Of a stretch of DNA of 6,921 bases, positions 5,497 through 6,921 are shown piece after piece; position 1 is the first letter of the stretch; every line of letters begins with the position of its first letter. Below the pieces are notes generated by a model. The model saw only the letters and a list, made by a program, of their open reading frames with translations, had not been told where the DNA came from and searched no databases. The position numbers were made by a program, and so were the translations under genes. Source of the stretch: Pseudomonadota bacterium (GTDB taxonomy: Bacteria; Pseudomonadota; Alphaproteobacteria; Rhizobiales; Kaistiaceae); NCBI GenBank assembly GCA_023391905.1, contig JAEWAD010000010.1, positions 1 to 6,921 of the forward strand, read 5' to 3'.

Positions 5497-6297
5497 TCAG
5501 CCGGCCGCCGCCACGGCGCGCTTCGCCATCACCTTGACCAGGTTGGCGCGGTAGGCGGCCGAGCCGTGCAGGTCGGAGAGCATCGCCGAGGCGTCGACCT
5601 CGATCGGATCGAGCGCCGCCGGCGCGAAATCGTCCTCCAGCGCCGCCTCGAAGGCCGCGTCGCGATAGACGCCGTCCTGGCCCGCCCCGGTGACGCCGAC
5701 CCGCACGGCGCCGTCCGGCATGCGCGCGACGAAGACGCCGGCCATGGCATAGCGCGAGGCCGGATTGGGGAACTTGGCGTAGGCGGCGCGGGCGGCAAGC
5801 GGGAAGGTGATCGAGACGATGATCTCGCCTTCCTCCAGCGCCGTCGTGAACAGGCCCTGGAAGAAGTCCTCGGCCGCGAGCTCGCGCCGCGTCGTCTGGA
5901 TCGTCGCGCCGAGCGCCAGCACCGCGGCCGGATAGTCGGCGGCGGGATCGTCATTGGCGAGCGAGCCGCCGATCGTGCCGCGATGGCGCACATGCGGGTC
6001 GCCGATCTGGCCGGCGAGCGCGGCGAGCGCGGGGAGGGCAGCGCGGATCTCGGGCGCCTCCGCCACCTCGGCATGGGTCACGCCGGCGCCGATCGTCACC
6101 GCCTCGTCCGTGACGGCGCTGCCCTTCAATTCGGCGAGCCGGCCGAGATCGACGAGATCGCTGGGAGCTGCCAGGCGCTGCTTCATCGTCGGCAGCAGCG
6201 TCATGCCGCCGGCGAGATAGCGCGCCTCGGCGGCGGCGGCGAACTGGCTTTCGGCCTCGGCGAGGTCGCGCGGGCGGTGGTAGTTCGTCTCGTACAT
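5497..6297 (-). CDS. Molybdenum hydroxylase FAD-binding subunit (CoxM/CutM type)
   Basis: Medium subunit of a xanthine dehydrogenase/aerobic CO dehydrogenase-family complex: it carries FAD and passes electrons from the iron-sulfur subunit to an acceptor. The 266 residues are usual for a stand-alone subunit. The two FAD pyrophosphate motifs are seen: AGGMTLLPTMKQRL at 29-42 and GTIGGSLANDDPAADYPA at 107-124; the C-terminal CO-dehydrogenase flavoprotein domain spans about 160-265. The ATG at 6297 lies 5 nt after the coxS-like stop; its GGAG (6309-6306) overlaps the end of that gene, so the two are translationally coupled. A longer frame upstream is just an open shadow of the small-subunit gene. 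The substrate cannot be told from this subunit; CO dehydrogenase is only one possibility. Where the family has AGGTDL, this has Met-Thr (32-33), as in many CoxM-like paralogues. Confidence 0.92.
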   Translation of the reverse strand: MYETNYHRPRDLAEAESQFAAAAEARYLAGGMTLLPTMKQRLAAPSDLVDLGRLAELKGSAVTDEAVTIGAGVTHAEVAEAPEIRAALPALAALAGQIGDPHVRHRGTIGGSLANDDPAADYPAAVLALGATIQTTRRELAAEDFFQGLFTTALEEGEIIVSITFPLAARAAYAKFPNPASRYAMAGVFVARMPDGAVRVGVTGAGQDGVYRDAAFEAALEDDFAPAALDPIEVDASAMLSDLHGSAAYRANLVKVMAKRAVAAAG

Positions 6298-6302
6298 CGG
6301 GC

Positions 6303-6791
6303 CTACTCCGCCGCCTGGCGCAGGCCGGCCATCTGGTCGGCGGCGGCCTGGATCGCCTTGACGATGTTGTGGTAGCCCGTGCAGCGGCAGATGTTGCCTT
6401 CGAGCTCGTGCCGGATCGTCGCCTCGTCGAGCCGTGCGTCGTGGCGCTCGATCATGTCGACCGCCGCCATGATCATGCCGGGCGTGCAGAAGCCGCATTG
6501 CAGGCCATGATGCTCGTGGAAGGCCGCCTGCACCGGGTGCAACTGGTCGCCGTGGGCGAGCCCCTCGATGGTCAGCACCTGGCAGCCATCGGCCTGCGCC
6601 GCCAGCATGGTGCAGGATTTCACGGCCTTGCCGTCGACATGCACGACGCAGGCGCCGCATTGCGACGTGTCGCAGCCGACATGCGTGCCGGTCAGTCCGA
6701 AGCTTTCACGCAGCAACGCGACGAGCAGGGTCCGACCCTCCACCTCCGCCCGTCGTGTCGTGCCGTTCACCGTGATCGATATGCTCGTCAT
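6303..6791 (-). CDS. Molybdenum hydroxylase [2Fe-2S] subunit (CoxS/CutS type)
   Basis: Small subunit of the same complex, carrying two [2Fe-2S] clusters that move electrons from the molybdenum site to FAD. Its 162 residues are typical. The plant-ferredoxin-like cluster uses Cys40, 45, 48 and 60 (GCDTSQCGAC at 39-48); the helical-domain cluster uses Cys99, 102, 135 and 137 (QCGFCTPGM at 98-106, CRCTGY at 135-140). All eight ligands are present. The ATG at 6791 was chosen over longer in-frame starts because GGGAGG at 6803-6798 sits 6 nt upstream and the protein then begins at the first ferredoxin strand. Upstream, 64 bp away, is the end of a membrane-protein gene; downstream is the FAD subunit. 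Usually a gene for the roughly 80-kDa Mo-binding subunit adjoins; none is seen downstream. Confidence 0.95.
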   Translation of the reverse strand: MTSISITVNGTTRRAEVEGRTLLVALLRESFGLTGTHVGCDTSQCGACVVHVDGKAVKSCTMLAAQADGCQVLTIEGLAHGDQLHPVQAAFHEHHGLQCGFCTPGMIMAAVDMIERHDARLDEATIRHELEGNICRCTGYHNIVKAIQAAADQMAGLRQAAE

Positions 6792-6855
6792 GAGGATCCT
6801 CCCTCTCCGGCGGCCTGTGGCGGGCGGCCGGGAACCCGATATCGCGACGCGTCTC

Positions 6856-6921
6856 CTACCGGCTTCCCACCGCGAGGACGACGATGACCACGAGCAGCGC
6901 CAGCAGGCCCCAGACATAGGG
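6856..6921 (-). CDS. C-terminal tail of a membrane-anchored protein (5' end outside window)
   Basis: Only 21 codons and a TAG are in the window: PYVWGLLALLVVIVVLAVGSR. This is one hydrophobic helix with a short basic end, as in a C-terminal membrane anchor. The same strand and the 64-bp gap to the iron-sulfur subunit suggest a shared transcript. CoxG-type proteins, which tether CO dehydrogenase-family enzymes to the membrane, end in such a helix and often adjoin coxS/coxM, so that is the leading guess, but 21 residues cannot prove it. Confidence 0.55.
   Translation of the reverse strand, partial: PYVWGLLALLVVIVVLAVGSR

Noticed and set aside
5497..6660. 387-residue version of the FAD subunit, a possible S-M fusion
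   Set aside because: The extra N-terminal part is the small-subunit gene read in another frame; a proper start with ribosome site is at 6297.
1..6921. CRISPR array, tRNA, rRNA, IS element or phage genes
   Set aside because: No regular direct repeats with spacers, no tRNA-like cloverleaf or conserved rRNA segments, and no transposase or phage protein were seen in any frame.

Overview
The window reads as chromosomal DNA of a high-GC alphaproteobacterium, most likely in the Hyphomicrobiales (Rhizobiales). This rests on protein types: an Irr-type Fur-family regulator, a tandem SH3_4 periplasmic protein typical of this group, a glyoxylate/D-glycerate dehydrogenase of the rhizobial kind, and a CoxS/CoxM-type molybdenum hydroxylase pair. 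The genus cannot be read from the sequence. Apart from interspersed intergenic repeats there is no phage, integrase, IS, CRISPR, tRNA or rRNA signature.

Layout, left to right: (1) a D-2-hydroxyacid dehydrogenase gene on the minus strand, cut by the left edge; (2) divergently, an exported SH3-domain protein on the plus strand with a strong intrinsic terminator; (3) a 749-bp gene-free stretch (1730-2478) holding two different inverted-pair repeat elements of REPIN/MITE type and one degenerate extra unit; (4) on the minus strand, in transcription order from the right edge: the C-terminal tail of a membrane-anchored protein, a [2Fe-2S] subunit (coxS-like) and an FAD subunit (coxM-like) of a molybdenum hydroxylase, then bfd, bfr, argG and irr.

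The clearest biology is iron homeostasis. bfr (iron store, all ferroxidase and haem ligands present) has a near-consensus promoter followed by a 17-bp match to the Irr-binding iron control element placed at the predicted transcription start. irr lies about 1.5 kb away, beyond argG, and encodes a cysteine-free Irr without the haem regulatory motif. bfd, whose product mobilises iron from bacterioferritin, sits directly upstream of bfr but shows no such operator. Iron storage, iron release and the iron regulator are therefore linked here, with argG (arginine synthesis, own promoter) between them. No wholly new system is evident; the points most worth checking are the Irr operator at bfr, the compensatory base changes in the two repeat families, and the apparent absence of a large (Mo-binding) subunit next to coxS-coxM.
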